Shown here one piece after another: positions 8,021-17,247 of a stretch of 53,091 nucleotides of DNA. The translations under genes were made by a program, and so were the position numbers. The stretch is from Blastocatellia bacterium (GTDB lineage Bacteria; Acidobacteriota; Blastocatellia; Chloracidobacteriales; Chloracidobacteriaceae), in contig JAIBAN010000058.1 of the NCBI GenBank assembly GCA_019695185.1, positions 1 through 53,091 of the forward strand, read 5' to 3'. The notes under the pieces were generated by a model. The model made no database searches, had not been told where the DNA came from, and saw nothing but the letters and a program-made list of their open reading frames with translations. Positions within the stretch are counted from its first letter, which is position 1; each line of letters starts with the position of its first letter.

Positions 8021-8254
8021 GGTTCAGGGTCTAGGGTCTAGGGTTCAGGGTTCAGGGTTCAGGGTTCAGGGTTCAGGGTTCAGGGTTCAGGGTTCAGGGT
8101 TCAGGGTTCAGGGTTCAGGGTTCAGGGTTCAGGGTTCAGGGTTCAGGGTCTTTTGAATCGACAATGGACAATTGACAATTGAAACTATTCAGAGGCTTCA
8201 AATTTTCATGTATTCGAAAACCCTGAACCTTGAACCCTGAACCCTGGCCCCTGC
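8005..8254. repeat. Heptamer inverted-repeat element B (largest left arm)
   Basis: The left arm 8005-8150 is roughly 20 tandem 7-nt units, mostly TTCAGGG with TCTAGGG and GCTAGGG near the outer edge. The core 8151-8220 begins TTTTGAATCGACAATGGAC, contains GACAATT twice and ends TATTCGAAAA. The right arm 8221-8254 has about five inverted units. It provides the stop codon of the Lrp-like gene and ends exactly at the stop of the convergent amidohydrolase gene. Confidence 0.88.
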
Positions 8255-9712
8255 CTAGTGCGGCAGCGTGACGTTCGGAGGGGGTCCATCCAGAATATAA
8301 GGTTTGTAGGTCCGGCCTTTCATCGTTTCGGCAAATTCGGCCCTGACTTTTTCGCGCAGTTTGGCGTCTTCAAACAGTTGCACCATGCCCAAAGCCAGGG
8401 TTTTGGAGGCAAAGAGCATGCCTTTGTGACCGATTGACATTCCTCCGCACGCCACAACAGGCCAGGAATGCCAGGGAACGCCCTCCGGGGCGGTGGTTAC
8501 GGAAATATGCAGGGTTGGCACGTTCCAACTGACATCACCCAAATCGGATGAAGCCCCCGGCGGGTCGGGAATCGGTGTTTCAAGCGGTTGCAGGCGGCCA
8601 TTGATTCCAATTTCCGGAACCCCGGCAGACTTTTGAATGCCACGGGCAAAGGTTTGTTCTTCCTCAGTGTAAGTAATCGGACCCAGCGATTTCATTGTGT
8701 CAAAGAGCATGGCCGCGCCCGTTTGACTGGGAAGCATGTTATAGACCCCGCTGAAAACCGTCAGTTTAGCCTCGACATCCGCCATCAGGCCGGCACCGGT
8801 TGCGATTTTTTTGACTTTTTCCAGCACCAGTTGCACGCCTTCCATGGTTGAATCCCGAATCCACAATTCAACCATGGCCTCATCCGGAACCACGTTGGGG
8901 GCTTCACCGCCTTTGCGAATGACATAGTGCATCCGCACCGAGGGTTTGACATGCTCGCGCAGCATATTGACCCCGTGGGTAAAGAGTTCAAGTCCGTCGA
9001 GGGCGCTTTTCCCGTCCCACGGGTCACGGGAGGCATGCGCACTCAGGCCGCGAAACTCAACCCGGAGGGAGACCAGGGCTTTGCTGCTTTGCGTATCGGC
9101 TTTGGTCTGGTCACGGGGGTGCCAGCCCAGACACAAATCCACATCCCGAAACAGCCCGGCCCGCAACATGTAGACTTTTCCTTCATACGCCTCTTCCGCC
9201 GGTGTGCCGTAAAACCGGATGGTGCCCTTCAGTTTTCCGGCAGCAATCAGGTCCTTGACCGCAATGGCGGCACCCAGGCTGGCGGTTCCAAACAGATTAT
9301 GGCCGCAACCGTGACCGGCTTTCCCGGCTTCCAAGGGTTCTTTCTGAGTGGATATTTTTTGCGAAAGTCCGGGCAGCGCGTCAAACTCACCAATCACAGC
9401 AATGACGGGGCTTCCCTGGCCATAACTTGCCACAAACGAAGTCGGCAGGTCGGCCAGTCCACGTTCGACCTTGAATCCCTGTTTTTCCGCATAGGCTGCC
9501 AGCAACCGGGAGGATTCGACTTCCAGCAGGGAAGTTTCAGCCAGTTTCCAGATTTGGTTACTGAGTTGAATCAACTCCTGGCGGCGGGATTCAATTGAGT
9601 TGACCGCCGCCTCCCTGACTGGAGGCAACTGGGCCAACGTGAAATGCTGAAAAAGGAAACCGCAGGTCAGCAGCAATGAGAGAACACGGGCTGTCCCGGC
9701 AAGACGAAACAT
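8255..9712 (-). CDS. Exported M20-family amidohydrolase (AbgB-like)
   Basis: A 485-residue zinc amidohydrolase/peptidase. It carries a Sec signal (residues 1-28, hydrophobic LLLTCGFLF, cleavage near TLAQ). M20 motifs present are GEFDALPGL near 107, GHGCGHNLFG near 133 and GTPAEEA near 168, with a dimerisation domain insert in the middle. It resembles aminobenzoyl-glutamate utilisation protein B and amide-bond hydrolases acting on N-acyl amino acids. Its exported location suggests scavenging of amides or peptides. SD AAAGGGA precedes the ATG. It is a single gene: upstream is a non-coding stretch holding the terminator of the next minus-strand gene; downstream is element B. Confidence 0.85.
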   Translation of the reverse strand: MFRLAGTARVLSLLLTCGFLFQHFTLAQLPPVREAAVNSIESRRQELIQLSNQIWKLAETSLLEVESSRLLAAYAEKQGFKVERGLADLPTSFVASYGQGSPVIAVIGEFDALPGLSQKISTQKEPLEAGKAGHGCGHNLFGTASLGAAIAVKDLIAAGKLKGTIRFYGTPAEEAYEGKVYMLRAGLFRDVDLCLGWHPRDQTKADTQSSKALVSLRVEFRGLSAHASRDPWDGKSALDGLELFTHGVNMLREHVKPSVRMHYVIRKGGEAPNVVPDEAMVELWIRDSTMEGVQLVLEKVKKIATGAGLMADVEAKLTVFSGVYNMLPSQTGAAMLFDTMKSLGPITYTEEEQTFARGIQKSAGVPEIGINGRLQPLETPIPDPPGASSDLGDVSWNVPTLHISVTTAPEGVPWHSWPVVACGGMSIGHKGMLFASKTLALGMVQLFEDAKLREKVRAEFAETMKGRTYKPYILDGPPPNVTLPH

Positions 9713-9831
9713 AGGAAGTCCCTTTCGGAAAGTGGATTGTCAAATTGGGTGGGGGGCAACCCTGGCGCATGATTTTTGAGCGAGCACCAGTTTGTAGCAG
9801 GTTTTGGCGGATTTCCAAACAACCAGGAAAC

Positions 9832-9900
9832 AAAAAAAATGCCAGAGGAATACTGGCAGGATGAAGGTTATGCCCTCTTGCCTGCCAATCTCACTCTGGC
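9832..9900 (-). terminator. Rho-independent terminator of the small secreted protein gene
   Basis: Arms 9841-9860 and 9881-9900 pair as GCCAGAG/CTCTGGC plus TGGCAGG/CCTGCCA around a small internal loop. Read leftward they are followed by eight T (9832-9839). The structure lies 33 nt past the stop at 9934. Confidence 0.7.
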
Positions 9901-9933
9901 CAAATACCCCTGACAATCAATCTTCAAAAAGGG

Positions 9934-10365
9934 TCAATCAATCACAGCCGTGGTCTTGCCTGAGTTTTTGTCATAAACCAGGGTGACTTTATCAATTTTG
10001 GTCAAATTCAATCCCAGCCATTCAACGTTGCCGGACCCATCGGCCCAGGCAACCATGATGTCCCATTTTTCAGCAGTGGCTTTGGGGTGAAACACAATAT
10101 CAAGCGTATCACCCTGATTGAATTTGCGTCCTCCCAAAACTTCATCCTCTTTGTCCCAATCCCCAGTTCCGGTAGGGCCGATGTAGAGGGCTTTGATGGG
10201 ATAGCCAGTGTTGTTGGTCAATTTGAAGTCGAGGCTTTCGTTCTGTACCACAACGGGGGCCACGGTGACGGACCCGCTGGCAGGCTGGGCGGAATACCCA
10301 ACTCCGTTTGCCAAACATCCAAAACTCAGAACGACCAAAGCTGACAGCATAAACAAGCGTTTCAT
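9934..10365 (-). CDS. Small secreted beta-rich protein, function unknown
   Basis: 143 residues. The lipoprotein-like or Sec signal has a hydrophobic core at residues 4-16 and C17 in LSFGCLANG. The mature part is a compact domain rich in beta strands (ESLDFKLTNNTGYPIKALYI, later WDIMVAWADGSG). Similar small domains with an N-T-G/Y-P-I-x-x-L-Y motif occur in exported hypothetical proteins of many bacteria; I know no function. SD AAGGAAA lies before the ATG. It is monocistronic with its own terminator. Confidence 0.75.
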   Translation of the reverse strand: MKRLFMLSALVVLSFGCLANGVGYSAQPASGSVTVAPVVVQNESLDFKLTNNTGYPIKALYIGPTGTGDWDKEDEVLGGRKFNQGDTLDIVFHPKATAEKWDIMVAWADGSGNVEWLGLNLTKIDKVTLVYDKNSGKTTAVID

Positions 10366-10938
10366 TTGAATTTTCCTTTCCTTAAAGAGCCGGTCAGGTT
10401 ACCTCCGCCAGCTCCGTCGTGGTGTTTTCGGGGAATTCTTTCGACCTCAAACCTACAATGTGGCAGCCAAGTCGGGATGGGGAATTCCTTTGCATGTTGT
10501 CTTTCATAGAGGGGTGGGAAAATCAAAAAAACATTTCGCACTTTTTTTGAAAAAAAATCTGATTTTTCTGAAAACCATTGAATCTGTGGAGTTTAATTCG
10601 TTTGAACAAGATTGCGGCAATTCTCGATTTGGTAAAAAAGTGGCGCAATGGGTTTAATCACCCTTGAAAAGCGTTCCTGCTCGACTCAAATTGAAAGAGA
10701 AATTGAGTTAAAAATGCGATCAAATACATCGCGCCATAATTTCCAAGCACCTGCTCACAAGCATTGTTCAAATCGAGGCCACAACAGAATCGCCTGTAAC
10801 TTCCGAACCTCTCAGTCAAGGCCCCGGCAAGATCACTACAGCCCCTTCTTTGACCACAACATTTTTTTGCGAGAGCGCAACTTTTGTTGTGCCTGCGGGA
10901 AATAAAAGAAAGCAAACCCAACAGTTTTTGGAGGACCC
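10366..10938. other. 573-bp intergenic region with divergent promoters
   Basis: AT-rich (runs of A and T at 10525-10575) and without a convincing gene. It must hold the promoters of the small secreted protein (leftward) and of the conflict-island block (rightward). At about 10635-10665 there is a fragment AAAGTGGCGCAAT resembling the terminator-like hairpins at 4022 and 27656. No riboswitch was recognised. Confidence 0.5.
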
Positions 10939-13326
10939 ATGCCAAAGAAAAAGCCGAAGGCCGGTGCTGCTCCGGCTCCGCCAGAACCTGCGCAACCAAT
11001 TCCAACCCACCTGACCCTGCGGACGGAAAACGGGCGGATTTTCACCTTGACCTATGGTAACAAAGTACCCGCTGGAAACAGTCCGGCGACTGCCATTCCG
11101 TACGAACTGGCCCTTTTTCAAAAAGAGGCATACCGCTGGAACTATCTGCTTTCCCAGCGCCGCCGCTGGGTCAACGATGCCACAGTTCGGGAAGAGCATA
11201 TCGCCGCCAGCCGCGACTTATTATTTCGCATGGGGCTGACTGAAGCTGATATTCGGGAACTGGCTCAATCGGAAATTCTCGAACTGGGAATTCCGTTTCA
11301 TCAGGAAATGGTGGGCTGGGAATCGCGCCTTTTCCCCTGGGAATACATTCTCACTTCCGCCACTGCGGTGGAGCGACGGGGCCGCTCGCAGTTCATTATC
11401 CGGCACCTTGATTGCCCCGACCATCCGGCCCGTTTTTCCCATCAAATGCGCCGGTTTATGACCATCAAAAATGCTCCCGGCCCATTACACCAGTGCCTGA
11501 CTCCGGATGGCTTTGATATTGAACGGAGCATGATTGAAAACAGCATCATGGATTTGATTCAGGACGAGTTCCGTTCCGAGGTGGCCGGGGAAACCAGCGA
11601 AGATGAAACCGCCGAACAACTGGCCGCCAGAATCAAAGCGTTCCATCCCGACATCATTCATGTGACCGGGTTCAGCCCGCAACACGGCCAGCGCCTCCAG
11701 GTCTGGAACGGTGAATCCAAACGGGACGGCCTGCTGGTCAAATCAACCACCTCCGAAATTGAATTGCTGGAAGCTGATAAACTGGCCGCAGTGTTTTCGG
11801 GGGGCACCCCCAAACCGGCTTTGGTGGCCTGCAATCTTTCCCATTCAGCCGCCCGGATTTGCCCGGCCCTGGTGCGGGCCGGTTGTGGGACGGCGCTCGG
11901 TTTTCAGGATGAATTCGAAGGGGAACTGGCGGAAATCTTTTTTAGCGCCTTTTACCAGGCGCTGGCGGTTTCGGCGGGCAATATCCTGGAGGCTTTTCGA
12001 TTTGGTTGCACTCTCCTGCGGCAGCACCCCAAGGGACTCAGAGGAACCGGTGTGGTGCTCTGGAGCAGTCTGTCGTTACTGACCCAGCCCCTGGCCCAAG
12101 CCCGTCAAAAAGCCCCCCATTCCTTTGATTCCATCAAGCGGGTGATTCAGCAGACCAAACTGCCTGCCGTTTCCACTGATACGGTGGACGACTGGGTGCA
12201 GGTGGAAATCGAACCGTTTGAAGAACTGAATTACGCTCTGCTTCACAATCGAAGAGGGTTGTTTCGGAAGTTTCTGATACGGAAACTGAAACCGGGTCCG
12301 CTTCGGCATGTCAATGTTGAGGTCAAATTGTATGCGGGCAGCGGTGAAACGTTTCCCTACCGGAAAACGCTGCACCTGCTTGACCAGTCAAGCGTGGATT
12401 TGAAAAACGACATCAGCGTTCCGTTGCTGTTTGCCACCGGTCTGAATCTGAGTGACAGCATTCGTTCAAACCTGCATGTCACTGTCACCTGGCAAGACCA
12501 TGTGCTCTTTCAGGATACCTCGCGGATTACCCTGCTGGCTCCGGATGAATGGCGCGACGACGATGACGACCGGTTCTGGCTGCCTTCCTTTGTCGCTCCG
12601 CGTGACCCGGCGGTCAATCGGATTCTGCATCTGGCCAATCAATATCTGATGGCGTTTCTGGAGGACGAATCCGCCGGTTTTGACGGGTACCAATCGGTGT
12701 CGGGGGCGGGCGAAACCACGGAAACCGACCTGGATTTGCAAATCCGGGCCATCTGGTCGGCTTTGGTATACAGCCTGAATTTGCGGTATATCAATCCTCC
12801 GCCGACTTCGGCGCAGCAGTCGCAACGGTTGCGGACGCCCGGAGAGATGTTGGAGACCGAGCAGGGAACCTGCATTGATTTGACGCTCTTGCTGGCCGCC
12901 TGTTTTGAATACATTGATGTGTATCCGGTGATTTTTCTGCTCTATGGCCATGCTTTCGCGGGATATTGGCGCAACCCGGATGACCATCGGCGCTTTGTCA
13001 CCTGTCAGGATGCGATGGACGAAATGGAAAGCGGCAACCTTCCGGCGGCAGGTCCGGCCCAGCCCGCCGGGAAGCCGACCGCACCCCATCGGGCCTGGTA
13101 TTTTGGGGAAGAACATTTTGACGAAATCATCCGCTACATTTACGACGAGCGGTTGGTGCCGTTGGAAGCCACGCTCCTGACCCAGCGCGGAGGGTTTCAC
13201 CGGGCCATTGACGAAGGAATTAAAAATCTGCGCAACCGGAGCGATTTCCAGGCCATGATGGACATTCGCATTGCCCGCGACAACGGCGTGACGCCCCTGC
13301 CGACGCAAAGGAGGAACCACCAATGA
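10939..13326 (+). CDS. CHAT-like protease fused to transglutaminase-like domain
   Basis: 795 residues, cytoplasmic, no signal. Residues 1-180 are an unassigned N-terminal region. Residues 190-385 look like a CHAT (caspase-like) domain: HPDIIHVTGF gives candidate catalytic H241, LVACNLS gives C298, followed by the ALVRAG...AFYQAL pattern of CHAT folds. Residues 420-540 are beta-rich. Residues 555-690 resemble the transglutaminase-like domain also found at the N-terminus of large DUF4011-type helicases: GYQ near 584, RYINPP, GTCIDL with C645 and GHAFAGYW with H671. So two cysteine-protease-like centres occur in one chain. SD GGAGG precedes the ATG. The stop overlaps the next ATG by 4 nt. A regulated self- or target-cleaving effector of a conflict system is inferred, not shown. 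Confidence 0.7.
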   Translation: MPKKKPKAGAAPAPPEPAQPIPTHLTLRTENGRIFTLTYGNKVPAGNSPATAIPYELALFQKEAYRWNYLLSQRRRWVNDATVREEHIAASRDLLFRMGLTEADIRELAQSEILELGIPFHQEMVGWESRLFPWEYILTSATAVERRGRSQFIIRHLDCPDHPARFSHQMRRFMTIKNAPGPLHQCLTPDGFDIERSMIENSIMDLIQDEFRSEVAGETSEDETAEQLAARIKAFHPDIIHVTGFSPQHGQRLQVWNGESKRDGLLVKSTTSEIELLEADKLAAVFSGGTPKPALVACNLSHSAARICPALVRAGCGTALGFQDEFEGELAEIFFSAFYQALAVSAGNILEAFRFGCTLLRQHPKGLRGTGVVLWSSLSLLTQPLAQARQKAPHSFDSIKRVIQQTKLPAVSTDTVDDWVQVEIEPFEELNYALLHNRRGLFRKFLIRKLKPGPLRHVNVEVKLYAGSGETFPYRKTLHLLDQSSVDLKNDISVPLLFATGLNLSDSIRSNLHVTVTWQDHVLFQDTSRITLLAPDEWRDDDDDRFWLPSFVAPRDPAVNRILHLANQYLMAFLEDESAGFDGYQSVSGAGETTETDLDLQIRAIWSALVYSLNLRYINPPPTSAQQSQRLRTPGEMLETEQGTCIDLTLLLAACFEYIDVYPVIFLLYGHAFAGYWRNPDDHRRFVTCQDAMDEMESGNLPAAGPAQPAGKPTAPHRAWYFGEEHFDEIIRYIYDERLVPLEATLLTQRGGFHRAIDEGIKNLRNRSDFQAMMDIRIARDNGVTPLPTQRRNHQ

Positions 13327-14630
13327 GCGAACCCAACGAATTCCTCAAGTTGACGGAATGTATCAATCAGGCGGTTTCCAGTATGGACGGCCTGCATCAC
13401 CTGGGAGATGTGGTCGCAGGGGAAACCCGTGTTTCCGAGCTGCGCCGCCGCCGTCCGGGCTTGGTCCACGACAACATGCGGGTCATTTCCCTGCGCGAAG
13501 TGGACGGCGTGTTGCGCTGGGAGGACGGTTCCGAAAGTTTTGCCGGGGCAGGGCGGCGGGCCCGGCGGGGACTCTTTTCCCGGCCAGGGAAAACTGTGAC
13601 CCAACTGAAAGTCGAGGAACTGGAACCCAACCAAATCGGGGTGTATCTTTCCAGCCTGGACAATAAGCTGACGCCGGCCCGCAACCTGCGCCGCTGGGAT
13701 GGACAATCACTCCAGCCGGTGGACCGTCCAACCGGAAGCCAGCGGATTCTGCTGCTGGTGCATGGAACCTTCAGCACCGGAGACAATTACATCAGCGAGT
13801 TGAACACCACACCCGCAGGAAAAGCCTTCCTCGCAGCCATTCCGCGTCATTACGACGAGGTGTTGACCTTTGACCATCCGACCGTTTCGGTCAGTCCGGT
13901 TTTGAATGCGCTTGATTTGGCAAGGTTTTTTGACGACTGCAAAGCCCAGGTGGATGTGGTCTGCCACAGCCGGGGCGGATTGGTGGTGCGATGGTGGCTG
14001 GAAAGTTTCAATGGTGCCGCCGTCGGCCCCCGGCGGGTGATTTTTGTCGGCTCGCCGCTGGCCGGAACCAGTCTGGCCTCGGCCCCGCGCCTTCGCAGCA
14101 CCTTGGAGCTTTTGACCAACCTGGGGCACGTCCTGACCGGCTTCACCATGGCCATCCCGTTGCTCAACGGAGCCTGCGGACTGCTGCGGTTGTTGACGCT
14201 GGCCACCGGTGCGGCGGCCAATACGCCACTGGCGGATGCGGCCATTGCGTTGGTGCCGGGCCTCAACGCCCAGGCCAGGGTGGGCAACAACGAGGAACTC
14301 CGGCGATTGCGCAGCCGGGTTCGGGAGGACCTCAATTACTATGCGGTGAAAAGCAATTTTGACCCGGAAAAAGTAGGCTGGAAATTTTGGAAAGCCTTCA
14401 AAAACATTGGCGAACGGGCTGCGAACATCGGAGCCGACGCCATTTTTCCCGATACCAACGACCTGGTGGTGGATACCGCCTCAATGACGGATTTCTTCAG
14501 CACGACACCGGCCTTTTCGCTTAAAGGCGAGTTGGATTTTGGCACCAACGCGGAAGTCCATCATGTCAATTATTTCCGCCAGCCCCGAACGATTGACTTT
14601 ATCCAGCGGACGTTTGGGATTCCAACCTGA
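13323..14630 (+). CDS. Alpha/beta hydrolase (lipase/esterase), coupled to CHAT gene
   Basis: 435 residues, no signal peptide. The hydrolase core is residues 135-430. LLLVHGTFS (143-151) provides the oxyanion hole; the nucleophile is S216 in CHSRGG, with likely acid D381 or a nearby Asp and H413 or H414 in VHHVNYF. There is a hydrophobic segment at about 270-310 (Ala/Leu-rich). The N-terminal 130 residues are of unknown type. It starts in the ATGA overlap with the CHAT-transglutaminase gene and has SD AAAGGAGG, so the two are made together. A lipase whose activation depends on the neighbouring protease is a plausible effector arrangement (inference). Two units of the genome's heptamer (CCTGAACCCTGAA) lie at its stop codon. 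Confidence 0.75.
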   Translation: MSEPNEFLKLTECINQAVSSMDGLHHLGDVVAGETRVSELRRRRPGLVHDNMRVISLREVDGVLRWEDGSESFAGAGRRARRGLFSRPGKTVTQLKVEELEPNQIGVYLSSLDNKLTPARNLRRWDGQSLQPVDRPTGSQRILLLVHGTFSTGDNYISELNTTPAGKAFLAAIPRHYDEVLTFDHPTVSVSPVLNALDLARFFDDCKAQVDVVCHSRGGLVVRWWLESFNGAAVGPRRVIFVGSPLAGTSLASAPRLRSTLELLTNLGHVLTGFTMAIPLLNGACGLLRLLTLATGAAANTPLADAAIALVPGLNAQARVGNNEELRRLRSRVREDLNYYAVKSNFDPEKVGWKFWKAFKNIGERAANIGADAIFPDTNDLVVDTASMTDFFSTTPAFSLKGELDFGTNAEVHHVNYFRQPRTIDFIQRTFGIPT

Positions 14631-14680
14631 ACCCTGAAGCCGCCAAACACAGGTAAAATAGTCAGGAGGAACAAAGCTGG

Positions 14681-14893
14681 ATGATAACGCCTTGCGCGAC
14701 AGTCAGGCACTCAAACGAATTTGACGAAATAATGGACGGCTTCACAAGCCAGACCAAACCAATTAAAGTTGGCCTGACAAAACACAAACATTGGTTTCCA
14801 AACCCACCTCAAGTAATAAACAAAACCTATGACCCAGCCAGCACCGCAGCTTCGCATCCGGAAAATCACCCTGAAAAACATCCGTTGTTTTGA
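14681..14893 (+). CDS. Possible small leader ORF overlapping ptuA start
   Basis: A 70-codon frame with the strong SD CAGGAGGA (14663-14670) 10 nt before its ATG. It overlaps the first 65 nt of ptuA in another frame. The ptuA ATG itself has no recognisable SD, so translation of this ORF may deliver ribosomes to ptuA. The protein (rich in His, Pro and Lys) resembles nothing I know and could be non-functional. Confidence 0.25.
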   Translation: MITPCATVRHSNEFDEIMDGFTSQTKPIKVGLTKHKHWFPNPPQVINKTYDPASTAASHPENHPEKHPLF

Positions 14894-16166
14894 GGATGTG
14901 GTTATTGACCTTGCTCCGGATGGGAAACCGGCACAACTCGGAGTCATTTTGGGTGATAATGGGGTTGGAAAAAGTACCTTAATGAAAGCTATTGCGTTAG
15001 GGCTTTCATCAACCAGAATCGGAAGCGGGCTGTTTGCGCTGATCAATACACCGTTGGTTCGAAAAGGTGAGTTGAAAGGTAGAATTGTACTTGAATTTGA
15101 TGATGGGGATACATCTGATTTTCAGTTGTACAAACAGGATTTACCAAGCCCCGAAACAATTGCAGATCATTCAAACTTTTCGGTCTTATTGCAACTTGAG
15201 CGGTTTTTGGTTTGTGGCTTTGGTGCTGGCCGGTTTGCATTCGGGGACAAAAGTTTTTCTTCCTACTCATTTAAGGATGCGGTCTCAAGTCTTTTTAACT
15301 ACGAAGCAAGGCTGCAAAACCCGGAACTTATTTTGCGCCGTTTGATGGATTCGACCAAAACTGAGATTGACGGCCATGAAGTTTTGAAATGGATTGATGA
15401 GGTTTTGTTGTTGCCTCAGGGGTCAACTCGTTTGGGGGATACAGGGTTGGAAATCAGCGGTCCGTGGGGGGATTTTACTCCGGTGGGGAGTCTCGGCGAC
15501 GGATATAAAGCCACGCTGGCCTGGATTATGGATTTTATTGGTTGGGTGATGTATTTCAATCCGTTGATGTTACGGGATGGGATTCAGGGTATTGTGTTAG
15601 TGGACGAGATTGAACAGCACCTCCATCCATCGTGGCAGCGAAGAATTTTTCAGGTTTTGACACGCCAGTTTCCCGGAGTTCAGTTTATCACCACCACGCA
15701 CTCGCCTTTGTGTGTGATTGGAACTACTGACTTACAAGATTCGGAGGTTTCGATCACACATTTACGACGAAATGGAACTGCGGTGGAAGCGGTGAGCGGA
15801 AAACGCCCGCCGCGCGGTGTGAGGGCGGATCAAGTGCTGACTTCTTATCTGTTTGGGCTTGAAACAACCAGTGACAACCAAACCCAGAGCCAAATCGAAC
15901 GGCTTTCAAAGCTGTTGGGGAAACGCCATCAGCAACCGCTGACCTTCACACAGGAAGAGGAACAGGAAATCCAATCCCTCCAGGAAAAGCTGGAACAGCA
16001 GATGGGAAGCGGTGAAACAGAACTGGAACGGCACGTGACGGACCTGCTCACCAATAACATCCAGCAACATGCCCTGACTGTGGTGAGAACAGCAGATTCC
16101 CTACCGCCTGAAGCAATTGACCTGGAAGTCAAACGACAAATTCAACAATTATTCGGAAAAGTATGA
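14829..16166 (+). CDS. ptuA: Septu defence ATPase PtuA
   Basis: 445 residues, an ABC/SMC-type AAA ATPase. Walker A is GDNGVGKST (42-50), the ABC-like signature SLGDGYK is 221-227, Walker B with catalytic E260 is IVLVDEIEQHLHP (255-267) and the H-loop is THSPL (290-294). The C-terminal part is helical and charged (380-415, likely coiled coil). In Septu, PtuA senses phage infection and controls the PtuB nuclease in a complex. The start at 14829 lacks an SD; translation may depend on the small upstream ORF. The stop overlaps ptuB by 4 nt. Base composition is visibly more AT-rich than the genes on either side, suggesting horizontal acquisition. Confidence 0.88.
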   Translation: MTQPAPQLRIRKITLKNIRCFEDVVIDLAPDGKPAQLGVILGDNGVGKSTLMKAIALGLSSTRIGSGLFALINTPLVRKGELKGRIVLEFDDGDTSDFQLYKQDLPSPETIADHSNFSVLLQLERFLVCGFGAGRFAFGDKSFSSYSFKDAVSSLFNYEARLQNPELILRRLMDSTKTEIDGHEVLKWIDEVLLLPQGSTRLGDTGLEISGPWGDFTPVGSLGDGYKATLAWIMDFIGWVMYFNPLMLRDGIQGIVLVDEIEQHLHPSWQRRIFQVLTRQFPGVQFITTTHSPLCVIGTTDLQDSEVSITHLRRNGTAVEAVSGKRPPRGVRADQVLTSYLFGLETTSDNQTQSQIERLSKLLGKRHQQPLTFTQEEEQEIQSLQEKLEQQMGSGETELERHVTDLLTNNIQQHALTVVRTADSLPPEAIDLEVKRQIQQLFGKV

Positions 16167-17059
16167 TCCGCATCAACTTGACGCCTCCCAATACACCTGA
16201 GTGGAACGACTGGCAGGACGAATGCGCGCGGGAACAAAAGGTCCATAATGCAGCGGTTGAGGATTGGTTCCGGAAATGGGCGCAACTTCCAATGCCACAC
16301 GATCAGAAAGCCAAAGAAAAAGAAAAACCGGATGTCAAAAATGATGTGTACCAAAGGCTCAAAGAGTCTTTTTACATGGCCTTAAATGGCCCATTCCACG
16401 GAAAATGCGCATATTGCGAATCATTTGTTTATCCCCTTTCCCCTGGAGACATTGAGCATTATCGGCCCAAAAAGGCGGTCAAAAAGTTGGATAAAACCAG
16501 CGTTACGGTTACGTTGAACCAAATCCGAATGGAACATCCTGGTTATTACTGGCTGGTCTATGATTGGCGCAACCTGATGACCTCGTGTGAGCTATGTAAC
16601 CGCCCAACCAAAGAACGGGCAGGCGGCGTCAACATTGGAAAACACGATTTCTTCCCTGTGGGCAACGATTATTATGCCATCGTTCCAGGTGAAGAAGTGA
16701 ACGAACAACCGCTTTTGCTCAACCCGCTTTTTGAAGAACCAGACCAACATTTGGAATTGGACGGTCGAACAGGGGTTCTGTCAGCCAAAACCCAACGGGG
16801 ACAAACGTGCATTGATTTATTGGGTCTGAATTTGCGCCATCTCCCCGATGAACGGAAAAAGGTTTTTGAAGAAACAAAAACCAAGTTTTTTAGAATCATT
16901 CCGCTTTTGCTTGATGACCCCAACAGCCAGGCTTGCCGGACTTTTTTGCAGGAATTACAGGAAATCAAAGCCGGACATTACCCCTATACAATGGCGGCCC
17001 GGCTGGCAATTAAACATGTCAGCGCAGTGTTAGGCGATTTTCTGGACCGGATCCTCTAA
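16163..17059 (+). CDS. ptuB: Septu defence HNH nuclease PtuB
   Basis: 298 residues, an HNH-type endonuclease partnered with PtuA. Zinc knuckle C82-x2-C85 (CAYCES) is followed by the active-site motif IEHYRPKK with H99, then W-R-N-L near 135-138 and the second knuckle C142-x2-C145-N146. This is the pattern of the PtuB/TIGR02646-like HNH family. The N-terminal 70 residues are charged. It is translated from the ATGA overlap with ptuA. It is expected to cleave nucleic acid once PtuA is triggered. Same AT-rich composition as ptuA. A fused or retron-associated version is excluded: no reverse transcriptase or retron RNA is next to it. Confidence 0.87.
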   Translation: MIRINLTPPNTPEWNDWQDECAREQKVHNAAVEDWFRKWAQLPMPHDQKAKEKEKPDVKNDVYQRLKESFYMALNGPFHGKCAYCESFVYPLSPGDIEHYRPKKAVKKLDKTSVTVTLNQIRMEHPGYYWLVYDWRNLMTSCELCNRPTKERAGGVNIGKHDFFPVGNDYYAIVPGEEVNEQPLLLNPLFEEPDQHLELDGRTGVLSAKTQRGQTCIDLLGLNLRHLPDERKKVFEETKTKFFRIIPLLLDDPNSQACRTFLQELQEIKAGHYPYTMAARLAIKHVSAVLGDFLDRIL

Positions 17060-17247
17060 TTATTCTTCAAGAAGTGGTTGGGGATGCACCTGAAGGGTGG
17101 TTTTCCTCAGTCCGTCTTTCCCGCATCCTCATTCCAAAATTTGGGAAACCTGGGTGAAACTGGACCACAAAATTCAACCACACCGTTCACCCCCAAGGGC
17201 CGGACCCGCACCAAACCTGAAGGCGAAACCCTGACCAAATTTCAAAC

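Noticed and set aside
8005..8160. Heptamer array as a CRISPR array
   Set aside because: The unit is 7 nt with no unique spacers of 25-40 nt, and no cas genes are present.
12466..13323. 285-codon minus-strand frame opposite the transglutaminase-like domain
   Set aside because: The sense strand has the conserved GTCIDL and GHAF motifs; the antisense is a shadow.
14829..17059. Retron or other reverse-transcriptase-associated Septu variant
   Set aside because: No reverse transcriptase gene or retron-like RNA is found next to ptuA/ptuB.
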